Of a DNA stretch of 64,000 nt, positions 47,046 to 57,266 are shown in pieces. Each line of letters starts with the position of its first letter. Position 1 is the first letter of the stretch. Under the pieces are notes generated by a model. That model saw only the letters and a program-made list of their open reading frames with translations. It was not told the origin of the DNA and ran no database searches. The position numbers and the translations under genes are program-made. This DNA comes from Hsuehochloa calcarea. Lineage: Eukaryota > Streptophyta > Magnoliopsida > Poales > Poaceae. The stretch is from positions 28,160,223 to 28,224,222 of the forward strand of contig CM070609.1 in NCBI GenBank assembly GCA_036346395.1, in the 5' to 3' direction.

Positions 47046-47774
47046 GACACCTATTACGAGAGCGGCGAACCGATGGACGCCCATCGCTTAATACACTGTC
47101 TCTCGCCCCACCAAATGATGATGGATCTGGCGGACCAGGAGCGAGGTCAAGAGAAGGTTCAGGTCTATGAACGCCAATAACCTCGATGAATCCTCCGAGA
47201 CCTTCAGTAACGGTACAAAACCTGCAGCGTATTCAGGATATTCTAAATAATACTGACCCTTCTCTAGCAGGAGCCCCAGGCTTTGTGCATTTGATGGGAC
47301 ATGTATCTGAAATTCTTCAACAAATCGTGTAACGTACGGAAGCGTACCGGGAACACAGGACAACCCAAAGTCAGACTATGACTTCGTCCCAACGTTCCTC
47401 CCTCGGCAGAGGGCAGTATAGGTATGTTGGGAATCAATCAGCACCGAGACCTCCTCGACGATTTCTACCAACGAGTTATGAAGGAAGGAGGTTGTTTCAT
47501 ACCACCACGCCTTCCCCTCATCGAGAGGATTATTCGCTGGCCCCGTGATCTGCGACATCGTCTAGGCCGAGCAGGTGATCAAGGGTGTCATCTCGACATC
47601 CATGATCAGATCGGAGCAATGGAGCCCCGGCTTTCTAATTTAAGAATCCGGTCTCCGACCGATCACAATCCGGCACCTTTTCAAAGAAGGCGCCATGAGT
47701 CAGTCACGGGCTGTCGAGCTTTCTCTGCAGGGCTCTAGCCCGTACGTTGGCCTAATAAGTTTCGACCGGCCAAC
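47046..47774 (+). pseudogene. Tat gypsy gag, region before the capsid domain
   Basis: It continues the gag region cut by the SIRE element. Plus-strand frames are broken (an ORF 47424-47738 in one frame, others short). The capsid domain starts cleanly at 47775. Confidence 0.5.
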
Positions 47775-49088
47775 ATGGATAGGTTCAATGGGTCCCAAAA
47801 CCTATTGGAATTTCTCCAGATTTACACCACCGCCATCAGAGCTACAGGTGGTGATGAAAATGTAATGGCCAACTACTTACCTATGGTACTGGAGGGGTCT
47901 GCCTGGTCGTGGTTGCTCAACCAGCCGGTCAGATCAATTTACACTTGGGAACAACTCTGCGATCTTTTGATCGTAAATTTTCAGGGTACGTACGACCGCC
48001 CTGGAAAGGAGGATAACCTCCATCGGATTCGACAAAACCCAAAGGAAACTCTTCGTCAGTACATCAAGAGGTTTAGTCAGGTTCGAAACTCAATTCCAGA
48101 GGTTGCAGAGTCTTCGGTAATTCATGCTTTCAAGGTAGGGTTGAGGAATCGACGATTTACAGAGGATATTGCCATGAATCCTCCACGAACAACCGTCGAG
48201 CTTTTTGACATGGCTGATAGGTACGCAGCCGCTAGTGAAGCGGTTGAATGGAGTGAACCCATAGATCAAAAAGATAAAACACCTCAACCTGGCCCAGAGA
48301 AGCCAGAAAAGAAGCTGAAGAAAGTTATCAAGAAGAAGAAGCACCGCAAAACGGACGGTAATGAAGTCCTGGCGATCCCAGATAAGTTTACCAAAGGTAA
48401 GAAAAACTATACCAGTCGATACAAGGCGAAAAGTCCGGCCGATGGGTTCAAGAAGAGTAAGAAGTGGTGCCCACTTCATCAACAGGCAGGGTATGATTTA
48501 CACACCTGTCGTGCCTGGCAAAAGAAGTTGGAGGATTACTATGCAGGTAAAGGCCCTCTCCCCTCAATACAGGAATTAGGGGAAGCAAGCTCCAAGAAAG
48601 ACAAGGATGGAAACGAAGAGATGGAGTACCAAGAGACTCAACATACGGTCATTATGATCTTTGGGGGATCTTCGTCGTACGACTCGCGGCGTCATCTGAA
48701 GGCCATGGAGTGGGAGGTCAATCTTGTAGAGTCTTCGATCTCCATCAAACCTTCAAGGTGGTCAGACACGGTAATCTCCTTCGCCAAAGAAGACTGCCCC
48801 GTTCCATCGACTCGACCGGGTAGGTTTCCTATTATAGTTGAACCTACTATCAATAATTGTAAGGTTAATCGAGTTTTGATAGACGGTGGTAGCTCTTTGA
48901 ATATTTTATTTTTGGGAGCATTGGAAGAAATGCAGATTCCTAAGTCCAAGGTGAAACCGGTAAAACATGTCTTCCATGGCATAGTTCCCGGTTCTACCGC
49001 CAAACCGATAGGACAAGTGTCCTTACCGATTACGTTCGGAAGCCCTGACAACTTCCGAAACCAAAAAAGTTTTGTTTCACGTGGTTGA
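47775..49088 (+). CDS. Tat gypsy gag capsid region and protease start
   Basis: A 437-codon open frame. Residues about 1-150 are the retrotransposon gag domain, with LPMVLEGSAWSWLLNQPVRS, WEQLCDLLIVNFQGTYDRP and LRQYIKRFSQVRNSIPEV. A lysine-rich stretch follows (residues about 175-235, KKLKKVIKKKKHRK). CPLHQQAGYDLHTCRAW around residue 240 is a possible zinc-binding piece. The protease begins near residue 350, with VLIDGGSSLNILF giving aspartate 370 as the catalytic residue. The frame ends after the flap at a shift. Gag builds the particle; the protease would process the polyprotein. The first ATG is internal to the real gag. Confidence 0.88.
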   Translation: MDRFNGSQNLLEFLQIYTTAIRATGGDENVMANYLPMVLEGSAWSWLLNQPVRSIYTWEQLCDLLIVNFQGTYDRPGKEDNLHRIRQNPKETLRQYIKRFSQVRNSIPEVAESSVIHAFKVGLRNRRFTEDIAMNPPRTTVELFDMADRYAAASEAVEWSEPIDQKDKTPQPGPEKPEKKLKKVIKKKKHRKTDGNEVLAIPDKFTKGKKNYTSRYKAKSPADGFKKSKKWCPLHQQAGYDLHTCRAWQKKLEDYYAGKGPLPSIQELGEASSKKDKDGNEEMEYQETQHTVIMIFGGSSSYDSRRHLKAMEWEVNLVESSISIKPSRWSDTVISFAKEDCPVPSTRPGRFPIIVEPTINNCKVNRVLIDGGSSLNILFLGALEEMQIPKSKVKPVKHVFHGIVPGSTAKPIGQVSLPITFGSPDNFRNQKSFVSRG

Positions 49089-49519
49089 TTTTGCAACTGC
49101 ATATAACGACATTCTTGGTCGTCCGGCTCTAGCAAAGTTTCTGATAGCCACGTATTACGGTTATCAAGGCTTAAAGATGCCAGGACCAAGAGGTGTCATT
49201 GTGGTTCGAGGAGATCAGAAAATGGCTTATGCATGCGATCGAAGGTCGACAGAACTGGTCGATGAACTTCCGATCAGAAACACTGACCCAAATGCAATGT
49301 AGGTCAAACGCCTGCACCTGTGGAGACACCCAAGCCGTCGACTGCATAAGAGAAGTATTTCTCGACAAAGGCGCTCCTCCGGGAAGGGTCAAGACGGGAG
49401 ATACTAATGAATCTATCTCAAAGTTACAGGTCGGAGAAGGACTCAACCCAAAATAGGAAGAGTCGCTCATCTCCTTCCACCGAGTAAACTAGGACGTGTT
49501 CGCTTGGTAGGCGTCCAAC
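49072..49519 (+). pseudogene. Tat gypsy protease end and linker, frameshifted
   Basis: The next frame continues the protease with HVVDFATAYNDILGRPAL, where ILGRP is the conserved second protease block, then QGLKMPGPRGVIVVRGDQ. It stops at 49302. The linker up to reverse transcriptase changes frame again. One base gained or lost near 49075-49085 explains the break. Confidence 0.8.
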
Positions 49520-50383
49520 ATGCCCAGAGTCCCCAGGGAGGTGATTGAGCATAGCCTAGTTCTCCAGCCTGACAAGAAACCAGTCAAACAGAAGTTAAGG
49601 CGCTTTGCGCCTGATCGGAAAGAGGCAATCCAGTCAGAGGTTGAAAAACTCCTCAAGGCAGGATTTATTCGTGAAGTCTATCACCCTCAATGGCTCGCCA
49701 ACCCTGTAATGGTTAGGAAGAATAATGGAAAATGGCGAATGTGTATAGACTTCACAGATTTAAATAAAGCTTGTCCAAAGGATAACTTTCCTCTTCCCCG
49801 CATTGATCAACTTGTAGATTCTATCTCCGTGTGTGAATTATTAAGTTTTTTGGATGCATATTCAGGGTACCACCAGATTAACATGAGTAAAGAAGATGAG
49901 GAGAAAACTTCCTTCATCACTCCATATGGCACTTACTGTTATGTTAAGATGCCATTTGGTCTCAAAAATACTGGTGTGACTTTTCAAAGATTGATGCAGA
50001 AAACATTTAGCCCACAGATAGGTCGGAATCTAGAAGCCTATGTTAATGATTTAGTGGTAAAAAGTATCAACGCATGCGATCACATCCTCGACTTACAAGA
50101 AACTTTCAATAACTTGAGAAGGCATAACCTCAAGTTAAATCCAGAGAAATGTGTGTTCGGAGTTTCCGCTGGAAAACTTCTCGGTTTCCTAGTTTCAGCT
50201 AGAGGTATCGAAGCAAATCCTGCGAAGATATCGGCCATCAACCAGATGCGTCCTCCGACCACAAAGAAAGAAGTCCAAAAGCTAACTGACTGTATGGCAG
50301 CGCTGAGCCGTTTCATAGCTAGATTAGGTGAAAAGGGTTACCTTTCTTTAAGCTTCTTCGGAAGAACGAAAGTTTTGAATTGA
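49520..50383 (+). CDS. Tat gypsy reverse transcriptase with altered active site
   Basis: A 287-codon frame containing KWRMCIDFTDLNKACPKDNF, LLSFLDAYSGYHQINM and YVKMPFGLKNTGVTFQRLM, all standard gypsy reverse transcriptase blocks. The catalytic box, normally Y-V-D-D, reads YVND here (asparagine 176 at 50045-50047, aspartate 177). The first of the two metal-binding aspartates is thus changed by one base. The thumb region follows with GIEANPAKISAINQMRPPTT. The frame ends inside the connection domain. The change would be expected to abolish polymerase activity, if it is not a sequencing error. Confidence 0.9.
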   Translation: MPRVPREVIEHSLVLQPDKKPVKQKLRRFAPDRKEAIQSEVEKLLKAGFIREVYHPQWLANPVMVRKNNGKWRMCIDFTDLNKACPKDNFPLPRIDQLVDSISVCELLSFLDAYSGYHQINMSKEDEEKTSFITPYGTYCYVKMPFGLKNTGVTFQRLMQKTFSPQIGRNLEAYVNDLVVKSINACDHILDLQETFNNLRRHNLKLNPEKCVFGVSAGKLLGFLVSARGIEANPAKISAINQMRPPTTKKEVQKLTDCMAALSRFIARLGEKGYLSLSFFGRTKVLN

Positions 50384-50880
50384 CTAAGGAGGTCAATGAT
50401 GCCTTTGAAAAGCTCAAAGAGTACCTTACGAGTGCCCCGGTCTTAGTCTCTCTGAGACTGGAAGAAACATTGCTGATTTAAGTGGCTGCAACGCCACAAA
50501 CTGTCAGCGGTGTACTAGTCGTACACCGTGAAAACGTCCAACGACCAGTCTATTACGTAAGTGAAGACTTATATGGACCAAAGGAAAGATACCCATAGGT
50601 ACAAAAGTTGCTCTATGGTCTCCTTATGGCTTCAAGGAAACTAAGGTATTACTTTCGAGCCCACAAAGTGGTCGTACCCTCCGGGTATCCCCTTGGTCAA
50701 GTCCTTGAAAACATGGAATCACCAGGACGAATAGCAAAATGGGCGGTTGAACTAGGGACGTTCGATCTCCATTTCATCTCACGAACAACAATAAAGTCTC
50801 AGGCAATAGAAGAATTCATTGCCGAATGGACAAACCCAGAATCTAAGCAGGAACCAGAGTACGAGCGCCACGATGAGTGG
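50384..50880 (+). pseudogene. Tat gypsy first RNase H, degenerate
   Basis: The region after reverse transcriptase retains FEKLKEYLTSAPVL, RPVYYVSEDLYGPKERY and RKLRYYFRAHKVVV, the usual gypsy RNase H landmarks, in more than one frame. TAA at 50477-50479 and TAG at 50597-50599 interrupt it. In the Tat group this first domain is often less conserved than the second. Confidence 0.75.
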
Positions 50881-51228
50881 ACGATGTGCTTTGACGGTTC
50901 TTTGATGCTTAAAGGATCAGGGGCTGGAGTCGTCTTGATATCTCCTACTGGCGAACACATTAAGTACGCCATCCAGTTTAACTTTCCCGCTACAAACAAT
51001 GTGGTGGAATATGAAGGTTTACTGGCAGGACTTCGAGCAGCTCATTCGCTCGGGATTCGCAAATTACAAGTGAAAGGTGATTCTCAACTAGTAGCGAATC
51101 AAGTAGGAAAAGAGTATCAATGCTCGAGTACCAAGATGTCGTCTTATCTGGCAGTAGTACGAAAACTCGAAAAGCATTTCTTCGGTTTCCAGATCCAACA
51201 CACATTCCTAGAAAGGAAAACTTTCTAG
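50608..51228 (+). CDS. Tat gypsy second (additional) RNase H
   Basis: A 206-codon frame. The first 90 codons complete the first RNase H and connector. From residue about 90 there is a separate RNase H fold: CFDGSLMLKGSGAGVVL (aspartate 96), NVVEYEGLLAGLRAA (glutamate 136) and KGDSQLVANQ (aspartate 158). The three acidic active-site residues are present. An additional RNase H after the ordinary one is the hallmark of the Tat/Athila side of plant gypsy elements. The frame closes at the junction to integrase (LERKTF then stop). Confidence 0.85.
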   Translation: MLYGLLMASRKLRYYFRAHKVVVPSGYPLGQVLENMESPGRIAKWAVELGTFDLHFISRTTIKSQAIEEFIAEWTNPESKQEPEYERHDEWTMCFDGSLMLKGSGAGVVLISPTGEHIKYAIQFNFPATNNVVEYEGLLAGLRAAHSLGIRKLQVKGDSQLVANQVGKEYQCSSTKMSSYLAVVRKLEKHFFGFQIQHTFLERKTF

Positions 51229-51308
51229 CAGACCAGTTGGCACAGATGGCCTCAACGAGGTCAACATTCCCGCCCGGAGTTTTTCTTGAGTAACTCGATT
51301 CACCCTCG

Positions 51309-52665
51309 GTGGTCGAGCATTCCGAGAACATCAATGGTAAACATCGGATCATGCCCATTGATTCTGATAACATAGATGCTCCAAAAATCGATGATGATCA
51401 GGGTAGAGATTGGATGACATCGATCTACAATTATCTTCAGCATGACCTAATTCCAGAAGATGATGTAGAGGCCGATCGTGTAGCACGAAAAGCCAAATCA
51501 TACACTCTAATTGAACGTACCTTGTACAAACGAGAATCTCATGGAGTGTTGATGAGATGCATATCTCACTCGGATGGCATTAAGTTGCTAACTGAAATTC
51601 ATGAAGGAGTCTGTGGAGCACATCATTCCTACAGAACATTGGTCGGTAAAGCCTTCAGGCAAGGATACTATTGGCCAACTGCCCTTCATGATGCAAAAGA
51701 GCTCGTGGACGGCGCGCATAATGTCGATTTCATAGCCGACGGTACATCACCAAGACAAACTTTGCAAACAATTCCTCTTTCCTGGCTTTTTGCAACCTGG
51801 GGACTAGACATTCTGGGACCATTCCCAAGAGCACCCGGAGGCTTCGAATTCCTTTTCGTCATGATTGGCACGTTTACAAAATGGATTGAAGCCGAACCAG
51901 TTGTTAAAATTACAACTGAGGCTGCTAAGAAATTTTTGACAAAAAAACGTGATTACACGATTTGGTGTACCAAGTCGTATAATCACAGACAATGGTACTA
52001 AATTTTCGAGCGGCAGTTTTCAGGAATTCTGCGATGAGCTTGGAATAAAAGTCCATTTCGCCTCCATTGCTCATCCACAAAGTAATGGAGCAGTTGAGCG
52101 TGCCAATGGTATCATAATGCAATGGGTCAAACACCGAGTATTCGACCAGCTAATAAAGCGGTCAGGAGCTTGGGCTCAAGAACTTCCTTCTGTCTTATGG
52201 GCTGTTCGAACCACGACCAGTCGTGCGACCGGCGAAACACCATTCTTTTTAGTTTATGGAGCTGAAGCCATGCTTCCTCCAGAATTAAAAATTGGCTCTG
52301 CTCGTACTGATTGTTTTAATATAAACGATCAGGAGGAACGACGGCTCGACGACGTCAATTTCCTTAAAGAACGATGAAACCAATCCTTGACACGTTCGGC
52401 AATCTATCAACAAGCCATACAAAGGTACCACAACCGTAAGGTGCAACCTCGCAGCCTAGCTGTAGGTGATCTGATTCTCAGAAAAATTCAGAGCCAAGTA
52501 AATCGCAATAAACTTTCTCCCAAGTGGGAAGGTCCTTACACTGTGGTCGAAGTAACCCGACCAGGCTCGGTACGATTAGCTATGTCTGACAGCAGAGTTT
52601 CGTCCAATTCCTGGAATATTGATCAATTGCGTAAGTTTTTCATTTCATTTTCCTTTAAAATTTAA
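51309..52665 (+). pseudogene. Tat gypsy integrase, frameshifted
   Basis: The first frame (51309-52001) has the histidines of the zinc domain and YYWPTALHDAKELV, but the second cysteine pair reads AHNVDF, so it is lost. The core has the first catalytic aspartate in WGLDILGPFP and FTKWIEAEPV. The second frame (51949-52377) holds IITDNGTKF (second aspartate) and AHPQSNGAVERANG (glutamate). The third (52387-52665) has KWEGPYTVVEVTRPGSVRL, the GPY/F-type C-terminal domain. There is no chromodomain, in keeping with the Tat group. The zinc-site change falls on CTG/CAG-type bases and may be an error. Confidence 0.88.
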
Positions 52666-53400
52666 TAAATGTTAGTTAAATTCAAAGAAGTAAGTGATGT
52701 TATTTATATGATGGTATCCAAATCTGGTTGACGCGGTTCATATGCTCAAGATTATGAAGATCATATTTTTATTTTAGGACAAGGAAGACCTCCTAGTCGA
52801 AGTCTCTCCTTTTTCGCACGTGGTTCCGCCCACTGGAAGGAGCTTCCTAGCGACGGTCTTTTTCTTACGATCCTCGATGCCAGTCGGACTAGAGCATGAG
52901 CACGTATTGCAAAATATACATTATATCTTCATTTCTTAGCGGTTCATTCCGACCAGCGTTGGGTACTACATAGAAATAAAACCGCTTATCTTTCATTATA
53001 TATGTTTTTTCATATAATTTTTTCTCTTATCAAGGAAAGTCTTTTTTTTTCTTCCGACCATATATTGTCTTAGTAAGTACTTTGATTACGAAAAACAGTT
53101 TTACAACTAGTCGAAACCTAGCACTGGTTCCGACCAAAAAAGGTTTCCTAGTATTATCACGATCAGTTTTTTCAACGAATGGTACAAACTTTCAAACAAT
53201 GGTTGAGACTTAAGTTTATATTCTTGGCCTATTGCTTGTATAGTAAAGTTCTTCTACTATAAAACAGTCAGGGGCTAGTTAATATATGAATATCCATAAG
53301 TCGACCGGATGAACAAAAGATTTCATTGACAAGAGAGAGGTAAGTTTTTGCACATTTTTTGCATACTCTCTTTTTTGCAGGTTTTTTACTACTAGAGATT
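52666..53400. other. Spacer between integrase and the antisense gene
   Basis: About 735 bases of AT-rich noncoding DNA with recurrent words such as TCGACCAG and GGTCGGA. No open frame of note on either strand. Confidence 0.6.
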
Positions 53401-53406
53401 GCCCAT

Positions 53407-56400
53407 CTAATCACTACTTGATGGAGATCCGACCTCTATTTCTTCTGCAACCTTGTCTCCAAGAGGTTTAACTTCCTTGAGAAACTTGGTCGCCTCCTCA
53501 GGCAAGCAGTTGAAATCTTCTTCAATAGCTTGAAGATTGGTAGAGGGGTTGGATGCCTTCAGTTTTGCCAAAGCAATACTAACTCCACTGGCAATAGATT
53601 CTTTAACGGATTGGGCATAATTCTCTCTTGTAGTCTTGAGCAAGCCCTTAAGGTTCTCCAAAAGGTGGCCAAGGTAATTTACCTTTTCCATTGGATCATT
53701 TAAGGAGGACAATGTTGATCCTGATCCCATATCAAAGATCATTTTATTGAGTGCAGTGATCTTTAAGTCGAGATTAAGCATGATTGCTACCCCCTTATCT
53801 TGCTCAAATTCCAAAGCTTTCTTCGCTTTGGCTAATGCTTGATTTTGTTATGAGTAAGCAAAACAAGTATTAGGCAAGAAGGACTAGAAGAGATATTAAG
53901 TCAAGTTTACGACTAATTACCTTCGGCCTTCTTCTTGGATTTTTTCAAGATTTCTTTATTTCTGGTCGTCAAGTCTTCGATCGACCGGTTCTTTGCTTGG
54001 TTCTCTTCTTCAAGCCTTAGTCTTCTGGCTTTTTCAGCCATAGCTTCTTCTTTTATTTTCTCCAAACTTGTTAAGTATGATAAGGGAGGATAATTAGAAG
54101 AGAAAAATGGTGGCATAAAGAATGAAAAGTTAAGTAAGAGAGTTCTTTACTCTCTAATTTGGAGTGTTTTTGCTCCATGATCTTTATTCGCTCGGTCAAG
54201 CCTCCGATCGCAACAAAGTTCTCAACCATATGCTGCATAGATAGCATTTCCTCTTCAAGTTTCTATTGAACTTCTGAGAGAGATATAAGAATGGTTGAAG
54301 ACACTTACTTGAATTGCCACATCATTATAATCGGCAAAATTTTTATCCGGATTCGCCTTTGCAAGACGATCTGATGTTCTCCTCCAAGCTTCATCAAGCT
54401 CCTTATCCTCGATAAATTGAATAGAGAAAGGAAACTTGTTAGTTTGGGAGGGATTGCTTGCAAGGATCGGAGTCTGTTGTGGATCTGCAGAAGTGCCTAC
54501 CTCCACTAATGGAGTAATAATCACTACAGGATCCAAGTCAGAGTCCGGTACTGAAGCAGTTTCGGGGGCTCCCCTAACCACTTCTTCCTCAGAGTTTCTT
54601 GCCTGAGGAAAGCCTTGGTCGGAAGTGTCGTCAATCACCTGGCCTACTGGAATGACCTGGTCGGAAACGATTGGAGCTCCAGCAGATCTGCACAAAGGAA
54701 AGGAAGTTCAGAGTTTAAAGTTCACCGAGGATATAAAATGTATGCATTTATATGATTATTTCCATTTAAAACATACCCGGTCGTCTTCTTTATCTTGGCT
54801 CTGTAGCGCGCCGGCTTAAAGTCCGTAGCGCTTGCTTTTCTTTTCTTTTTTACCGATTTTACCAGTTCTAAACTGGTAGGGTTGGTTACACCCTCTACGT
54901 CCTCCAATGGAAGATCAGATGAAATACTTTCGACCAATTGGTCGAGAGTAGAATCCCTGATCGTTGGATTGGATGGTGCAGGTTCATTGGTTACCAAAAC
55001 AGTTGACTCAATAGCCATTGGCAATTCTTGAGTAACTGTATGAGACTCAATGACTACCGCCTGATTTAACAAACAAAGTTAGTCGGGTGATGAACATATC
55101 TTTTCATCTAAATGAAAAATACTTCCTTCGGTTACCTACTTCTGCACAATCACTAGTGATGGTAAAACTGGTCGGGTCATCAAATGGCTCACATGTTTCC
55201 ATGGCATCATTGATCCTCAGACCAACCGACTACATATCAAAGAGGTTTTTCAGGTAAACACCGATCGGAAGAGTTTGTAAAGATGAAAAATAATTAACAT
55301 GCTTACCCAGAGTCTCTCAGCCCTCTCTTTGGCGGTAGTAACCACTAACATCAGAGGGAAACTAGCCTTTTCGTTAGGCTCTCCAGCACGGATCATTTTG
55401 ATCCGACTTCTGATCTCATCAGAAAACAAGGCTGTAATAAAAAGAGAGGTCTTAGGGTTATGAGAGCAACGGACTAGAAAAATATACTGGTCGAATTCTA
55501 ACTGGGATCTACCTTCCCTAGAATCTCTGGTCGCATCATCACGACCAATGTACCATGAGCATCGAATGGGCTCTGGCCTTCAAAGGACTAATCCTCCGCA
55601 TGGAAAAGTCCCTTACCACGTGCTAGGAGGTTAAACCCCTGACACTCAGGAGATGGATAGCATCAACCCATCTCTCAATTTTCCCCTCCTTCTTCGAGGA
55701 GGAACGCCATTGCAAGTTCTCGACATCTTTCTTACCGCTATAATAGAGGCCATCGCCCTGCGTAATCTTCATATAAAGCCAACTCTTTTTCTTCGACGAC
55801 CACGAAGATTTGGAGTACATAGAAACGTATTCATCAGTCTTCCCGTCATGGAGACGCAAGGTACACTCTCCAGGTGTACTGGTCGTCTTCTTCACGTTTG
55901 CTAGTCTGTAGTAGTACCTGAAGAGATCCAGAGTGGTTGGAATTTCCAAGTACGTTTCACAGAGATAAACGAAGATGCTAAGGTTGGCTATGGCGTTGGG
56001 GGCCAGATTTATCAGTTCCACTCCATAGTACTCCAGAACTTGGGAAAGAAAGGAGTGAACTGGAAGTTTGAAGCCACATTCAATATATGCGAGAAATACC
56101 AGAATTTCTCCATCCTCACCGCTTGGAGAATGTTCTCAAATGTCGATCTCCATGAGATCGATTGCCAGTAGCGTTTCAACCTTCTCCAAATTTTTCAACT
56201 TCTTCTCACTCAGATCGGAAATTGACCAGTTGGTAATAAGATCCAACATGGCGATTTCTTTCGGGAGAAGAATTCTAAGGTGATCGGAGATGGTTTCTTG
56301 GAAGATGAAGAGGAAAGTAGAAGGCGTAGAAACCCTAACACCCAGTGCTATGGGGTTTTTATAGCCACAACACTGTAACCGCTTCAGGAAAAAGTCCAAT

Positions 56401-56504
56401 GGACAAAAATCCTTTTTAACCAGCGGACAAAGAAGCTTTTTCAACTTCCAAGGTAATTTCTCTACTTTAAAAATAAATACAGACCACCTCGAGTACGACA
56501 ACAT
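53407..56504 (-). pseudogene. Spliced antisense gene of the Tat gypsy element (Transposase_28-like)
   Basis: Minus-strand exons can be traced by matching reading phase: exon 1 about 56504-55513, exon 2 55431-55307, exon 3 55229-55140, exon 4 55060-54777, exon 5 54687-54309, then coiled-coil exons about 54290-54150, 54116-53922 and 53820-53407. Introns 1-4 begin GT and end AG, and codons continue in phase across each. Exon 1 contains ELINLAPNAIANLSIFVYLC and TTLDLFRYYYRL, typical of the 'putative gypsy type transposon' family (Pfam Transposase_28). Exon 4 is basic (KKKRKASATDFKPARYRAKI), and the C-terminal exons are rich in heptads. Damage includes a TGA near 56137 and a shift near 55555. The function of this family is unknown. 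Confidence 0.78.
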
Positions 56505-56567
56505 TTAATGAGGGGTCTGCCCGATACGACTTCATCGGGAGTAAGCGCCCACACGATCAATTCATTT

Positions 56568-56585
56568 AAAAGTTCGGGGGCTAGC
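56568..56585 (+). promoter_or_regulatory. Polypurine tract of the Tat gypsy element
   Basis: AAAGTTCGGGGGCTAGC stands immediately before the 3' LTR start TGATGAG. The TTCGGGGGCTAG form is typical of Tat-type grass elements. Confidence 0.8.
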
Positions 56586-57266
56586 TGATGAGAATTAAAA
56601 CCTCTATTTATTATTTATTATATAGAGACCATACGTCTTCATGGTCGTAACCCCTAAGGCTAACGACCTCACTGGTCATAAGAATTCCAGAGGTTACATA
56701 ATACCCAACCCGGCCTGACATGGTTCCAAACCTAGTCTCCACCACCAAATGCTCACAAGGTTTTGAACCGTGTGCGGATCTAAGACCAGACATATACTTT
56801 ACCGTGTGACGAATGGAACATGTGCTATATATTCCATACCACGCGACGCTACGACACTGGAGTACGGTTACATGACTCATTGACATATAACCGCACAACA
56901 GTTGATATATTGTCAACTGACGCCTCTCTCCAACCGTGACGCCACTTCTTAATGACGCCTCCAAGGGACAACTGCCAACGTTTCATCAACTACATAAGGA
57001 GGACCGTGGAAGGAGAAGAGGAGGGGCCGAAGAGAATCATCAACTGGAATCACTCTGAGAAGATAGTCAGTTGATTAGATCTCAAAGCCGTAGCAAGCAT
57101 TGTGCTCCAGTGTTATGGGAGTTAGTCTTCGGTCTAGATTACAGATACACTTTGTAACAGCCAGTTCATATCAATAAAGAGCAGCCCCATTCCTTTCCAG
57201 GAGATACATGCCACTTTTCCTCTTTCTTTTTATATACTCATAAGTTCGGTGATTTGATCATCGACA
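56586..57266 (+). repeat. 3' LTR of the Tat gypsy element
   Basis: 681 bases; partner of 34566-35254. It is followed by the target duplication CTGTG. Confidence 0.92.

Larger units (their letters stand above)
34566..57266 (+). mobile_element. Tat-lineage Ty3/gypsy element with an antisense gene
   Basis: LTRs 34566-35254 and 56586-57266 begin TGATGAG and end CGACA. Flanks CCGTG (34561-34565) and CTGTG (57267-57271) agree at four of five bases. Plus-strand order is gag, protease, reverse transcriptase, RNase H, second RNase H, integrase, spacer, then an antisense gene and the polypurine tract. The doubled RNase H and the antisense gene are features of the Tat group (Retand, Grande, RIRE2 relatives). 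A SIRE-type copia interrupts the gag region (36054-47045). Frameshifts and a changed catalytic residue indicate it is inactive. Without the insertion it would be about 11.7 kb. Confidence 0.93.

Noticed and set aside
54284..54308. A further intron between exon 5 and the coiled-coil exons of the antisense gene
   Set aside because: The GT and AG candidates are only about 35 bases apart and the phase does not fit, so a deletion or different acceptor is more likely.
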